Origin: Spartinivicinus marinus | GTDB taxonomy: Bacteria; Pseudomonadota; Gammaproteobacteria; Pseudomonadales; Zooshikellaceae | Length of the DNA stretch: 64,000 nucleotides | Reading direction: 5' to 3' | NCBI RefSeq assembly: GCF_026309355.1 | Contig: NZ_JAPJZK010000001.1 | Coordinates: 124,001 to 188,000, forward strand | Shown here: piece by piece, positions 10,495 through 20,705 of the stretch | Layout of the letters: the number at the start of each line of letters is the position of its first letter | Numbering within the stretch: position 1 is the first letter of the stretch | Notes under the pieces: generated by a model | Seen by the model: only the letters and a program-made list of their open reading frames with translations | Told to the model about the DNA's origin: nothing | Databases searched by the model: none | Translations under genes and position numbers: made by a program

Positions 10495-11409
10495 CTAATT
10501 CATCGTTACTGTTAAGCGCTTATCATAACGATAAAACCGTTGGGCACGTAGAAAATCTGGCGAATTATCGCCAACCATAATTCTAAACGCAATATAATCC
10601 TGAGCTTGCTCAAGATTATTATTTAATGGGTCTGACAGCTGCCAACTGTCTTCTTGCTTAAAAACAGTCCAATTATGATAGTTGGCTGGCTGTAATACAG
10701 TCACTTTATTTTCAGCTATAAAACCAGCGACACCTATTGCAGGTGATTCAAGTTGGCGCATTAATGCAATAAATGCATACATAAATTCAGTACAGTCACC
10801 TTTTAAGTGGGTAAGTGCATATAACGCACCACGGTCTTCTTTTATATAATCAACGGCTTTGATATTGTCATATAGCCACTGGGTAATGACCAATGGCATC
10901 TCTTGTTTGGGCTTATTTTCAAATCGAGCAGCCACCTGTTTAATTGTTGGGTGGTTAACTTCTATAAAGTTACTTGACTTAGTTAGCTGGCTGTGCGCTA
11001 AACCAGTTAAAAACCGCTGATGTTGACGCTCATACAGGTCCAGCTTTACCTCAATAGTAATTTGTTTCTGACTATAAGGTGCAATATCAGCTAAAGCATA
11101 TACCAATGATTGATTGCCAATACTGTCTTGTTTTAGCTGATAGTCATAATTACTCTTAATATCAATAACCTGTTGAAATGGTGTACTTGTTACAGGAGCA
11201 AAAGCCTCAAATTGAGCTGATTTAATATATTGGTCACTTCTATTTTCAACTAAAAAGCTATACCGAACCTGTTTAGCCACTGGTTTTAAGTCATTAACTA
11301 ATTGTTCAGTACTTTTAGCGGGCTGGCTATTAATCACCCAATAGCCTACTCCTATCAGCACCACTAACAGAATGAGTAAGGATGTCAATATAATAACTGG
11401 TTTCTGCAT
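10495..11409 (-). CDS. membrane-anchored transglutaminase-like protein
   Basis: The 304-residue product has one N-terminal transmembrane segment (residues about 5-26) followed by a periplasmic region. Residues about 150-290 match the transglutaminase/papain-like core: the cysteine in GDCTEF, the histidine in NYHNW and the aspartate in LSDPLN form a plausible catalytic triad. Bacterial proteins of this superfamily are often proteases or peptide-crosslinking enzymes. Sitting just upstream of the giant repeat protein, it could process or crosslink it; that is inference. The start has no rival ATG nearby and places the membrane segment correctly. It follows the rhodanese-like gene after a 160-bp gap that carries an intergenic repeat. 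Confidence 0.75.
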   Translation of the reverse strand: MQKPVIILTSLLILLVVLIGVGYWVINSQPAKSTEQLVNDLKPVAKQVRYSFLVENRSDQYIKSAQFEAFAPVTSTPFQQVIDIKSNYDYQLKQDSIGNQSLVYALADIAPYSQKQITIEVKLDLYERQHQRFLTGLAHSQLTKSSNFIEVNHPTIKQVAARFENKPKQEMPLVITQWLYDNIKAVDYIKEDRGALYALTHLKGDCTEFMYAFIALMRQLESPAIGVAGFIAENKVTVLQPANYHNWTVFKQEDSWQLSDPLNNNLEQAQDYIAFRIMVGDNSPDFLRAQRFYRYDKRLTVTMN

Positions 11410-11465
11410 ATATTCATCATAAACTGTTTTTAAGTGTAAAAATATAGACTCACAGCAAAGGATAT

Positions 11466-11550
11466 TTTAGGCGAGGCCACCAAGTGATGAATCCCCAGGA
11501 GTTTAGATAAACTAAATGACTGGGGTGAAGAGCGATGGTAACAAAGACTA
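11466..11550. repeat. dispersed intergenic repeat, copy A
   Basis: This stretch shares blocks with 22939-23019: TTTTAGGCGAG at the left end, then GATGA, then GGGGTGA near the right end, then AC.ACAA-type sequence. The copies have similar length (about 80 bp) and the same orientation, and both lie in gaps between minus-strand genes. The middle parts differ but each contains a gapped inverted sequence. It looks like a host intergenic repeat family rather than a coding sequence. Confidence 0.5.
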
Positions 11551-11572
11551 AAAATCATTTGCGAAGAGTATA

Positions 11573-12439
11573 TTATTGACACTGATAGCGATTGGGTACA
11601 GCCCCATAACGCTGGGCGGTTCGTTCTGACTTTGCGTATTCTACAAGCAACGCTTGAATACTATCAGACAGGATAAACAGATTTCTAAGTGGTAATTGCT
11701 TATTTAAATTGTGCTTTAATTGCCCGTCTGCCAAAAGAACAAAAGTTGGATATTGTCCCATAGCAGTCATTCGTTGCATTTGTTTTTCAATAAAAGCACT
11801 CAACTCTTTTGTTTTCTTTGGAAAATAAATAACCTTGTTGTTTAACAAATCAGCTAATGTTTGATTAGTGCCTATTAATTTTGTCAAATACTGTTGATAC
11901 ATATCACTAACAAGTAAGTAAAAACCATCATTATGCAAAGCTCGAAAAACCTGGTTAGCTGACACATGATTTAATTGTTTTATATCACCTTCTTTACCGG
12001 ATAATGGCTTACTCGCTAAATGCCATGCCCAGATACCATTATTGATTATTTTTACTTCATTAAAGCCACTTTTAACCAGATGATAACAAAGATTAGCCAT
12101 TTGGGTTGTATTGTATCCTTCACCCAGTAGTAGTAGCTTGTTATCTTTTAAAAACTCATGAGTAGCCAATTGTTTCGCTGACATTCTAATACTGGAAGGA
12201 ATTAATACATCCTTATTATGTCGAGGCTCACGGGCATCAACAACCAGATAATCAGCTATGGTTATTTCACCGATATCAACAAAGCAAGCATAATCTACAG
12301 GTTGACTAATATTTTCCGCCAACCTGACTTGCTCTAAGTATTCCTTAGTTGCTGGACATTGCTTTACATCTGGAGCAGCTTGAATAGACTGCACCAGAAA
12401 TACAACAAGCAGTTTTAACAATAAAATAACTCGAAGCAT
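11573..12439 (-). CDS. exported rhodanese-fold protein lacking the catalytic cysteine
   Basis: I start it at 12439, where the product opens with a clear signal peptide (MLRVILLLKLL...QSIQAA); the frame extends 27 codons further upstream inside the preceding gene. Residues about 45-130 look like a rhodanese domain: VVDAREPRHN near the start of the fold and NNGIWAW in its last part. The active-site loop reads LLLLGEGYNTT, where a sulfurtransferase would have a cysteine, so it is probably not a sulfurtransferase. The second half may be another degenerate rhodanese or thioredoxin-like fold. It begins 10 bp after the stop of the RTX giant and is very likely cotranscribed. Its role is unknown; a periplasmic binding or folding partner of the large secreted proteins is possible. 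Confidence 0.7.
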   Translation of the reverse strand: MLRVILLLKLLVVFLVQSIQAAPDVKQCPATKEYLEQVRLAENISQPVDYACFVDIGEITIADYLVVDAREPRHNKDVLIPSSIRMSAKQLATHEFLKDNKLLLLGEGYNTTQMANLCYHLVKSGFNEVKIINNGIWAWHLASKPLSGKEGDIKQLNHVSANQVFRALHNDGFYLLVSDMYQQYLTKLIGTNQTLADLLNNKVIYFPKKTKELSAFIEKQMQRMTAMGQYPTFVLLADGQLKHNLNKQLPLRNLFILSDSIQALLVEYAKSERTAQRYGAVPNRYQCQ

Positions 12440-12449
12440 GAACAACACA

Positions 12450-15400
12450 TTAGTCAACAGTTGATGTATTAAACCCGAACACTTTAAATTCCCATAACGA
12501 GTAACCCCAATGGGTACCACGCTTTATGCCTTGCATTTTTACATAACGGGCAATAACAGGGGTAAACTCAAGTACTTCTAGCCCTTCTTTACCATTATTA
12601 TTTCGATAAATAGTACGCCACTGTTGGCCATCATTAGACACCTGGATTTCATAACGCTTACCATAAGCCACCTCCCAATTAAGATGAACACTGAATATTC
12701 GCGCCAGTTGCTTAAGGTCTAAATAAATAGAGCTTGCATCATCATAAGCACTGGACCAACGGGTATCTGCTTTACCGTCATTCACTAAATCCTGATGTAA
12801 GTAAGATACTTCATTAGATGAGGAGTGTGCCGTCGCATGAAGTGCAAGATTAGTTAACTCAGGAGTACCTGCTTTAGATAACCAAGTCAGTGCTATTAAC
12901 TCGTTAATTTGCTGAGTCTGTTCAGCATTCAATACTAAGCTACCATTCTCAGGCGTTCCTATTGCTTTCATTGTTTCTAGGAGTTGATTAATACTAGATG
13001 ACTCCAACACAAAGTGTTCTGTTTTTATACTTTTAATAGCTGTTTGATTCGTAACCCAGTCATTAATAATAATTTGATCATGGCTATTTAAAATTGAAAT
13101 AATCAGATCATTATTGCGGGTATTAAACCATACCTGTTCTTTAACAATACCTGATAACTCAATAATATTGTTATCGCCATCTAAACCTGACTCACTAATA
13201 GTAGTTGTTCCATCATTTATCTGATGCTTATAAGTATCATTGCCATGCCCTCCTATTAGCAAGTCATTTCCTTTATAGCCAGATAAGATATCATCACCAT
13301 CACCACCATCAATAACATCATCATTTGAACTGCCAATAACTTCATCATTACCAGCTAAAGCAACAATTCTTTCAATACTTTGTAGCTCGATAGTGGATAA
13401 ATCAATCTTATCATTTGATGGAGAGCCAGAAATGATGTCTTCCCCGCCATTACCATCAATCACTTCTACAGACTTAATGGCTTGACAGTTTCGAGCAAAC
13501 GTTGAATTAAAATACAAAGTGTCTTGTTGCTCAGATCCGATTAATGTGTCATATCCTTCTCCACCATCAAAGCAGTCTCCATTCGCATCTTGGTCTTTAA
13601 ACAAAAATGTGTCATCACCAGCATTTCCTTCGATAATGTCATAGCCTGCACCACCATAAATAACATCATTGTTTGGTGATCCTTTAATCACATCATTACC
13701 TAAGCCTCCAATAATGAGACTGATATTTTTAAGTTGGGTATGACTAAAGTCCAATTCATCATCAGCAGTTGAGCCAATAATTTTATTAACCCCCGCTTGA
13801 CCATCAATGATTTCAATAGAAGTAATTTGTTTAATACCAAATACATCGTTTGCAGCAGAACCAATAAGTTTATCTTCCCCAGTTCCACCATCTAGAATAT
13901 CAAAGCCATTATTTATACCATTAACATAGAAGCTATCATCACCTTCAAGGCCATACAGCAGATCATTTCCCGGTCCACCAATGATATTATCATTCCCTTG
14001 TGAGCCTTTTATTAAATCATTGCCTCTCTTACCATCAATAGTATTAATATTCTTAACTTGGGTCTGACTTAAATCGATTTCATCAGCTGCATCTGTACCA
14101 AAGATTTTATTATTACCTGCTTTACCATCAATTATTTCAATACTAGACCCAGTAGTGAGTGAATTAACCTGAATAATATCATCAGCATCAGTTCCTAAAA
14201 TCTTGTCTTCACCCTCACCACCAATAAAGCTATCTAAGCCCGCATTGGTACCTGCTACAATAAATGTGTCATTCCCTTCGCCACCAATATATTGATCACC
14301 ACCCTGGCCACCAAGAATGATGTCATTGCCTTTTCCGCCATCTAATATGTCATCACCCTGATTACCCGTTAGGTAATCATTATTGTCAGAGCCGACCAAG
14401 TGATCATTATCCTCAGTTCCAGCTACTTCAGTTAAAGACTCACCAGGTTGAATATTCCATTTAATAGCTGCCAGGTTTAGATTTTCTTGATAAGTGACAG
14501 TTAACCAATTATTGCTAGTAACCTGTTTACCACTTATCACTTCCGAAAAGCTTACTTGGTTATTGCCAGCAATTTTTAACAAGTCAGTACGACTGACAGC
14601 ATTAGCAATAACAGAAGTCAAGCTAGGGCCTTTATTACGCAGTTTTGGCTTGATTCTAACTGTCTTCCAATTTGTTTCTGTGCTTGCTATTTGCTCTTTT
14701 AAATAATCACAAATAAACAAGGTTTGTTCTGTAACTTCATTATCCTGATTAGTGAATGTTATAGGCTCTACAGTCGTTTCACTATAAAGCGATTCATCAC
14801 TGGCCACGATATCAAAAACTAAACGAAACGCCTGATCACCATCGCTATCACAATCATCTTTGCCCATAACGGTAATAGCTTGAGGTGTATTCCAGTTATT
14901 TACATCAAAATACAAATAGCTTTGTTGATTAAGAATCGTTGCTTCAGCTTGATCACTAAGCGCAAAGTTAACAACAACTGTTTCTGCCTCTTGCAGTGGC
15001 ATTGATAGAGATATATTGACTGTTGCAGTTTTTATTCCAAATTCATCCGTCACTAAATCCGTTACTGGCTCTATGATTAAGTTACCTTGTTTGGGATTAA
15101 CTATCAGCGTACAACAATTAACCCTTACTGAACTTTCTTCATCTTTAATTTCTGCATAGATACTATATTGGCCTGGCTCAAACCCAGAAATATCCCATTG
15201 GTATTCATCATTTTCTGCATCTAGGTCTTCTGTTAGGTTTTTCTGGATAATGACATTTTCACCATAAAATAAGGTGATTTGTGCATTACTATCCGGGTCT
15301 GTATCCTGCCAACTCAGCTTAAGCTGATTACCATCAGCTGTTATTTGTTCTGGCAAAGTAAACGCTAAAGTGGGTTTATCATTGACACCATCATGATTAG

Positions 15401-18400
15401 TAAAAAATGAAGAAATAGCTGACCAGTCGCTTTCTAGTCCCTTTTCATCAATTGCTCTAACTCGCCAGTAATAATGTGTATTATCTTGTAATACTGTTGT
15501 CAATGCTGCCATGGGTTCAGTTACTTTTTGGCTCAGCACTAAATTAGTTAAGTTTTCATCTGAAAATAGCTGAAACTCGTAATAAGTGACTTGACCATCA
15601 ACATCGGCAGCTGAATGGCTGGATAAACTGGGTGTTAATACTTCTATCCAAGCTTTATTGGCAGGATTTAACGGTGTCGGAACACTAGGAGGATCATTAA
15701 CCACATTGACAAAAAAATTATTTATTTGCCATTCACTATGGCTGAGACCATCAGATGCTTTAATTCGCCAATAATAAAGTGTGTTATCTTCCAGATTGAC
15801 TATCTGCTCAACAGTACTTCCTTCACTGGTTAGCTTGTACTGCTTCAATGAAGGACTGTCAAAACTATCTACCTTATCAACATCAATAAAATAAGTAACT
15901 GATTGCCCTTCTGGATCGAGACTGGTTTTTGCCGTTAATTGAATGCTCTCTTTTTTAGCAATAACAGTCGCTTTAGCGGGTGAAATGACTTCAGGTATTG
16001 ATGGTGGATTGTTTATTGTACTAATAACAAAGCTAATGGGCTTTGAGTGTGTGGCTGCCTGATGTTCATCCGTTGCTGAAGCCACTACGATGTATTGTTG
16101 ATCTTCTTCTAGTGGTAGTGGTACTTGCCACTGGGTAGTACCTGTCTTATCTGCTAAAATACCCTTAACTTCTGCAACCTTCTGCTTGGTTATCTCATCA
16201 TTATCATCTTGCCCAGTATTTATTATTTTATATACAGTAAAGCCATAACGAATTTCATCAAAATCTACATCACTGGCATTATTGACTTTAATAACAGGCT
16301 GTAATGTAGGTACCACAGATAAATTAGCAGGTTCAGTAATGTTCACTGAAGCTGGCGGGTCGTTTTCAAGATTAATAAAAAACTTTCCTACCGCCCAATC
16401 ACTAGAGCGGTTATGGGTAACAGCTTTAGCACGCCAGTAATAAAAACTATTATCAGCTAATTTTTCCTGGCCATCAATCAGGGTAGAGATATTCAATACC
16501 GTGCTACCTTGCCCTTCAGCGACGCTCTCTTGTTTAGCCAATAACTGAGTAAACTCACTATCTTGATAAAGCTCAAACTGATAACTAACTTGCTCATTGG
16601 CACCATGGCGAGTATTTTCAACAATTAAATCAGGGCTACGAGTCGTAATTTCTGAACCATATAATGGAGCAACCAGTTTAGGCTTGGTTAGCACCTGTGG
16701 TTTTTGGTTTGGATCCGTTTGATTTTGATATTCTTCAAAGTCCGTATAGCCATCCTGATCACTATCCAACTCTCCTGTATGACTCAAGTCGCCAAAATGC
16801 TTTTTCTCCCATTTATCAGGCAAACCATCACCATCTGTGTCATTTTTGGGCCTTATTATAATACTGGTGTTTTTAGAAGCCGTTTCTGTATCATTTGAGG
16901 CTTCAAAACTTACGTTATAGAGGCCTGACTGCCCTGGCTTTGGATACCAAAGAAACACACCATTACCGTCTCCTTTATCCTTAAATGAGGCACCAATTGG
17001 CAGCTGACTAGCTTTTAAACGAATATTGGTTTGGCTACCAGCGGTTGCTTTGACAATAAAGCCAATTTGGCCTCCTTCATGGCCTAACCTATCTGGCAAA
17101 TCTTGAATGGCTAATGGTAGCTGCTTTGTTTCACTAAAGTAGAGTTTATATTCTTCAACTTTTTTTACATCAAATATATTCAAGTAGTAATCAAAGTGAA
17201 TATTGTCAGCTTTAATGGACTTGGACAGCCAATAGTTATTGGGATTTAGCCTGGTACCATCTTTACGCACAACACTTAGTAATGCTTTTTCGCCAGAGTA
17301 GGGGTCATTAACTTTAATATGGCTTGATTGATCAGTTGGCTTAGTCACCACAAGCTTTCTAATCAACTGCTTGTTTTCATGCCTTTCGGCTTCCAACCTG
17401 GCAGCTAATGCGTTTACCTGGATACAGTTTTGGCAAAGGCCTTCTGAGTTAGCAATATACTGTGATTCGTAAACATAAAGGCTTTCATCATTATTATGCG
17501 CTAAAAAGTCTTTAGTATTATCTCTACCAGGTAAATCGACCAACACATCCTTTAACAGAAAATGGGTATTGGTGCCTTCAATTAATGAAGTTAAATCCCC
17601 CCCTAAGTCTTCAGAATGTGTCACCTTTGCAGAGAATGCTATAAACTCACCTGTTAAAGGCGTCTCAAGCATCCATCGGCCAGTAGTCACACTACGACTA
17701 TCAATGGTGCCAAAATTTAACAATAAAGATTTCTTTTCAGGCTGATTATTGACATAACTTGAAAGGATTTTAAAACCAATCGCTAATTTTTGTTTATTTT
17801 CTACAATCTTTGGTTGAGCTGACTTGATTTTAACATTATAGGCCGGACCTGCGCCGGTATTGGTTACTCTTAAACCCAATGAATAAGGCTCAACAGGCTC
17901 AATTGCTGGTGTAAATGGATTATCCCCATTAACTTTCTGAGTTAAAAAATAATCAAGCACTAAATTTGGTTGAGGTTTAACCAAGATAGTATCAGGGCTG
18001 ACCTGAATGCTTTCTTCCTTGCCTCCATAGTTCATTTCGAGAGTAGCACTGATTTGATAGACTTTTCCTGTCGTATCTTCTCCACCTGCGCCTTTAGTAG
18101 GTATAATCAGCCACTTAAGTTCACCAGTTTGCTTTTTCTCAATAATGCCACTGGTAATACTTCCTTGATCACCTTTAATGACATTGGTAATGCCTCGTTG
18201 CTGACTATCTAGTAAACGGATATAGAAAAGCGCATTGCTGTCACTAGCATTTGACGTTTTCTTAACTTCGTTACCTTCACTATCCTGAATTGACAGGTTA
18301 ATTTTTATGTTTTCCAGGGCAAAAGTATCTAGCGTGTTACTAATACGCATAGAAGCTTCAAATGCTTGCCGCTCCATGGTTAGTTCTTGAGAAATTTCTA

Positions 18401-18500
18401 TTTTAACAACGGCACACAGAGACTCAGTTGCCTGAGATGAGGTTGTTAGCAGTAACTGAAAAAAAAAAGGCAAATACAGGCAACGCAAATACTGTCTCAT
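12450..18500 (-). CDS. large secreted RTX / Ig-repeat protein with discoidin-like C-terminus
   Basis: The start at 18500 gives a good signal peptide (MRQYLRCLYLPFFFQLLL...SSQA); the frame is open 37 codons further upstream without such a signal. The mature protein of about 1990 residues has CARDB/DUF11-like N-terminal segments, a putative Ig domain, TSP3-like DTDGDGLPD and DSDQDGYTD loops, four or more FN3/Ig-like repeats each with a YYWR motif, a Calx-beta-like region, RTX nonapeptides (GGxGND types) in several blocks, and a C-terminal F5/8 type C (discoidin) domain around the last 150 residues. Discoidin domains usually bind sugars or lipids. A calcium-loaded surface adhesin is the likely role. 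It is the first gene of an apparent four-gene unit. With a Sec-type signal plus RTX repeats, the export route is unclear. Confidence 0.85.
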   Translation of the reverse strand: MRQYLRCLYLPFFFQLLLTTSSQATESLCAVVKIEISQELTMERQAFEASMRISNTLDTFALENIKINLSIQDSEGNEVKKTSNASDSNALFYIRLLDSQQRGITNVIKGDQGSITSGIIEKKQTGELKWLIIPTKGAGGEDTTGKVYQISATLEMNYGGKEESIQVSPDTILVKPQPNLVLDYFLTQKVNGDNPFTPAIEPVEPYSLGLRVTNTGAGPAYNVKIKSAQPKIVENKQKLAIGFKILSSYVNNQPEKKSLLLNFGTIDSRSVTTGRWMLETPLTGEFIAFSAKVTHSEDLGGDLTSLIEGTNTHFLLKDVLVDLPGRDNTKDFLAHNNDESLYVYESQYIANSEGLCQNCIQVNALAARLEAERHENKQLIRKLVVTKPTDQSSHIKVNDPYSGEKALLSVVRKDGTRLNPNNYWLSKSIKADNIHFDYYLNIFDVKKVEEYKLYFSETKQLPLAIQDLPDRLGHEGGQIGFIVKATAGSQTNIRLKASQLPIGASFKDKGDGNGVFLWYPKPGQSGLYNVSFEASNDTETASKNTSIIIRPKNDTDGDGLPDKWEKKHFGDLSHTGELDSDQDGYTDFEEYQNQTDPNQKPQVLTKPKLVAPLYGSEITTRSPDLIVENTRHGANEQVSYQFELYQDSEFTQLLAKQESVAEGQGSTVLNISTLIDGQEKLADNSFYYWRAKAVTHNRSSDWAVGKFFINLENDPPASVNITEPANLSVVPTLQPVIKVNNASDVDFDEIRYGFTVYKIINTGQDDNDEITKQKVAEVKGILADKTGTTQWQVPLPLEEDQQYIVVASATDEHQAATHSKPISFVISTINNPPSIPEVISPAKATVIAKKESIQLTAKTSLDPEGQSVTYFIDVDKVDSFDSPSLKQYKLTSEGSTVEQIVNLEDNTLYYWRIKASDGLSHSEWQINNFFVNVVNDPPSVPTPLNPANKAWIEVLTPSLSSHSAADVDGQVTYYEFQLFSDENLTNLVLSQKVTEPMAALTTVLQDNTHYYWRVRAIDEKGLESDWSAISSFFTNHDGVNDKPTLAFTLPEQITADGNQLKLSWQDTDPDSNAQITLFYGENVIIQKNLTEDLDAENDEYQWDISGFEPGQYSIYAEIKDEESSVRVNCCTLIVNPKQGNLIIEPVTDLVTDEFGIKTATVNISLSMPLQEAETVVVNFALSDQAEATILNQQSYLYFDVNNWNTPQAITVMGKDDCDSDGDQAFRLVFDIVASDESLYSETTVEPITFTNQDNEVTEQTLFICDYLKEQIASTETNWKTVRIKPKLRNKGPSLTSVIANAVSRTDLLKIAGNNQVSFSEVISGKQVTSNNWLTVTYQENLNLAAIKWNIQPGESLTEVAGTEDNDHLVGSDNNDYLTGNQGDDILDGGKGNDIILGGQGGDQYIGGEGNDTFIVAGTNAGLDSFIGGEGEDKILGTDADDIIQVNSLTTGSSIEIIDGKAGNNKIFGTDAADEIDLSQTQVKNINTIDGKRGNDLIKGSQGNDNIIGGPGNDLLYGLEGDDSFYVNGINNGFDILDGGTGEDKLIGSAANDVFGIKQITSIEIIDGQAGVNKIIGSTADDELDFSHTQLKNISLIIGGLGNDVIKGSPNNDVIYGGAGYDIIEGNAGDDTFLFKDQDANGDCFDGGEGYDTLIGSEQQDTLYFNSTFARNCQAIKSVEVIDGNGGEDIISGSPSNDKIDLSTIELQSIERIVALAGNDEVIGSSNDDVIDGGDGDDILSGYKGNDLLIGGHGNDTYKHQINDGTTTISESGLDGDNNIIELSGIVKEQVWFNTRNNDLIISILNSHDQIIINDWVTNQTAIKSIKTEHFVLESSSINQLLETMKAIGTPENGSLVLNAEQTQQINELIALTWLSKAGTPELTNLALHATAHSSSNEVSYLHQDLVNDGKADTRWSSAYDDASSIYLDLKQLARIFSVHLNWEVAYGKRYEIQVSNDGQQWRTIYRNNNGKEGLEVLEFTPVIARYVKMQGIKRGTHWGYSLWEFKVFGFNTSTVD

Positions 18501-18700
18501 GACGACTTCAGCCCAACAACTGGTTAAAATTCCATCTCTCCTTGCCAATGGTTTATACACCACAAGACGGCAAAGGTCGTGAAATCTATCACATGCTGAA
18601 TGCCAATTCAATTAGCTAAAAGGAGGGGTTTGTAGTGTATTTGTTACAAGACGTTAGTTGACTAATAACCTACCTTTCCAACTGTTCCTATCGAAAAATC

Positions 18701-18717
18701 AAAAGGGTAGGCCTTTT
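18701..18717 (-). terminator. weak intrinsic terminator after the 584-residue RTX gene
   Basis: On the minus strand AAAAGG, a five-base loop and CCTTTT are followed by GATTTTT. The hairpin is short but stands between the RTX gene stop (18746) and the next start (18500), where a terminator is expected. The rest of the 245-bp gap shows no gene. Confidence 0.4.
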
Positions 18718-18745
18718 ATTCTTAGATGAAGATTAATTACCTCAA

Positions 18746-20500
18746 CTAAGTTAAGTTAACTGTAATAGCACTATATACTTCAGCTGTTGCTGTAACTTCA
18801 GCTCTTGTGGTATTCAACTCACGTTCACTAACAAAGCCACTCATAGCATGAATAAGTGATTCTACATTAGTCGTTGTATTTTCTAGTGAGAAGTCATCTA
18901 TTGTATTTGGGTAAGGCTTAACCAGTGTTTCGAAAGCCTGGCGGTTCATCGCAAAACCATCGTCTGGTTGAATTAAGCTAATAGCACTGTCTCCCCCATT
19001 AAAATGATTTAATACCCTTACTTGCTGGTTTTTATCGTTATCTACAAGTACAACTAAATCCTTTTTATCTTGATAAAAAGATAGCCGGTTGCGGTTGATG
19101 TCTATAAAAAATAATACGTCCCTACCACCACCGCTGTTATCAATAGTATCTTTGCCTGTTCCTGCCTGATAATAATAATGGTCGTTACCAGTACCACCTT
19201 TTAGCAGATCATTACCCTGCTCACCATATAAAATATCGTTACCTTCGCCACCCTCTAAAATATCATCACCATCGGCTTGGTTTGCACGACCATTACCGCC
19301 TAATAAATGGTCATCGCCTTTGCCACCTTTTATATAATCATTACCCATCATACCAAAGACGGTATCATCGCCACCATTTGCCTCTACCCAGTCGGCAAAG
19401 CGAGTGGCTGAAAACCGGTTACTCTCATCTGTATCTTCCACAAATGCTTGATAAGATTCACCTTCAGGTATTTCATTGGCTCTTGCCAGTGCATTGATTT
19501 CTGTTAATGAATAAGCGTAACCTTCAGCAGGTTGAACCAAGTCAATAGAGTAATCACCACCCAAAAAGTGATTAATCACCCTTATACCCTGTTGACTATC
19601 CCCATCAACAGTAATAATTAAGTCGTTATTATCTTTGGCAAAAGTGAGCCCTGCAGGCAGTACATTATTAAATATAATAACGTCCTTACCACCGCCTTCA
19701 TTATTGATGGTGTCAAAACCGCCACCATACACATATTTATCATCACCTTTTCCACCAACTAATTGGTTATTACCAGTACCTCCCATTAATTGGTCATTTC
19801 CATCACCACCGTTAATCTGATCATCACCTTCCTGACCATCCAGATAATCATTGCCAGCATTACCTAGTAAAATATCATGATCTTCTCCACCAAATAACAC
19901 GTCTTTTCCAGCACCACCGACTAAGTGATCATTACCTACTCCACCTGACAATTGATCATCACCTTTACCACCATGGATAGCATCATTGCCAGAGCGACCA
20001 TGTAAAACATCATTACCTAACCCACCAGTAATAGTGTCATTACCTGATCCACCATCTACGTAATCATTACCCGCTCCAGCATCAATGGTGTCGTCTCCTC
20101 CTCGACTAAAGACTTTATCATCACCACCCTGCGCATGAATGGTTTCACTCAGCTCACGATATCCAACCAACTGTTCACCATTATCGGTACCTTGATAAAC
20201 TGCAATTGCTTCTACTTCAGCCAGGGTTAGCTTACTACCATTATTAAACTGCAATTGCTGGGTTTTGTAGTGGCTACTGGTGTAAGTGAACCAATAATTA
20301 AATTCTATCCTTTCTTCAGTTGTTTTGTGCTCAATAACTAACTTATTACCTCGACGCCATACGGCCAGATCTGCTTGTTGAATATCCGCTGGAAAAGTGA
20401 CTGTTTGATGGTTAGCGATCACATCAGAAAAATGACCATTAGTTGTAGTGGTGATAGTGATTGCATCAGTGGTATTTTCGTTTATATTATTTATATTCAT
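18746..20500 (-). CDS. RTX calcium-binding secreted protein
   Basis: This 584-residue protein has no Sec signal. Residues about 120-265 carry some fifteen GGxGxD RTX nonapeptides, and a second block lies at about 375-445. Each block is followed by a haemolysin-type calcium-binding-related segment ([15 protein letters not shown] and [15 protein letters not shown]), so the protein looks like a duplicated RTX module. The last 60 residues are Thr/Ser/Val-rich and poor in basic residues, as in type I secretion signals. It is probably exported by a type I system, none of which is in the window. No enzymatic domain is seen. The start at 20500 has AAGGACT upstream. Two hairpins lie in its leader (20533-20600). 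Confidence 0.85.
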   Translation of the reverse strand: MNINNINENTTDAITITTTTNGHFSDVIANHQTVTFPADIQQADLAVWRRGNKLVIEHKTTEERIEFNYWFTYTSSHYKTQQLQFNNGSKLTLAEVEAIAVYQGTDNGEQLVGYRELSETIHAQGGDDKVFSRGGDDTIDAGAGNDYVDGGSGNDTITGGLGNDVLHGRSGNDAIHGGKGDDQLSGGVGNDHLVGGAGKDVLFGGEDHDILLGNAGNDYLDGQEGDDQINGGDGNDQLMGGTGNNQLVGGKGDDKYVYGGGFDTINNEGGGKDVIIFNNVLPAGLTFAKDNNDLIITVDGDSQQGIRVINHFLGGDYSIDLVQPAEGYAYSLTEINALARANEIPEGESYQAFVEDTDESNRFSATRFADWVEANGGDDTVFGMMGNDYIKGGKGDDHLLGGNGRANQADGDDILEGGEGNDILYGEQGNDLLKGGTGNDHYYYQAGTGKDTIDNSGGGRDVLFFIDINRNRLSFYQDKKDLVVLVDNDKNQQVRVLNHFNGGDSAISLIQPDDGFAMNRQAFETLVKPYPNTIDDFSLENTTTNVESLIHAMSGFVSERELNTTRAEVTATAEVYSAITVNLT

Positions 20501-20532
20501 TGCTAGTCCTTGCTAACGAGGGTAACACTTAC

Positions 20533-20567
20533 GGGTACTTCTAAAAATGCTATTTTTAGAAGTACCC
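20533..20567. promoter_or_regulatory. perfect 15-bp inverted repeat in the RTX gene leader
   Basis: GGGTACTTCTAAAAA and its exact reverse complement are separated by five bases. The repeat lies 33 bp upstream of the RTX start. No T-run follows on the minus strand, so a simple terminator for the thi operon is unlikely; an operator, attenuator or mRNA stabiliser fits better. Confidence 0.6.
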
Positions 20568-20572
20568 TAATA

Positions 20573-20600
20573 AACTATCAACATCATACTAAGGATAGTT
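20573..20600. promoter_or_regulatory. second inverted repeat in the RTX gene leader
   Basis: AACTATC and GATAGTT pair across 14 bases, five bases from the first hairpin. Together the two repeats occupy most of the sequence between a possible promoter and the RTX start. Confidence 0.35.
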
Positions 20601-20705
20601 AATAGCTTTACCCTACTACCTTATTATTCGAATTCATGCTTTCTTTTAGCAAAACCAGCTTATAAAACAGTATGTTTTGTGTCTATTGTTTTTTTAGAAG
20701 GAAAG

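Noticed and set aside
13700-13891. Minus-strand 63-residue Leu-rich frame inside the RTX giant
   Set aside because: It is an out-of-frame reading of RTX repeats.
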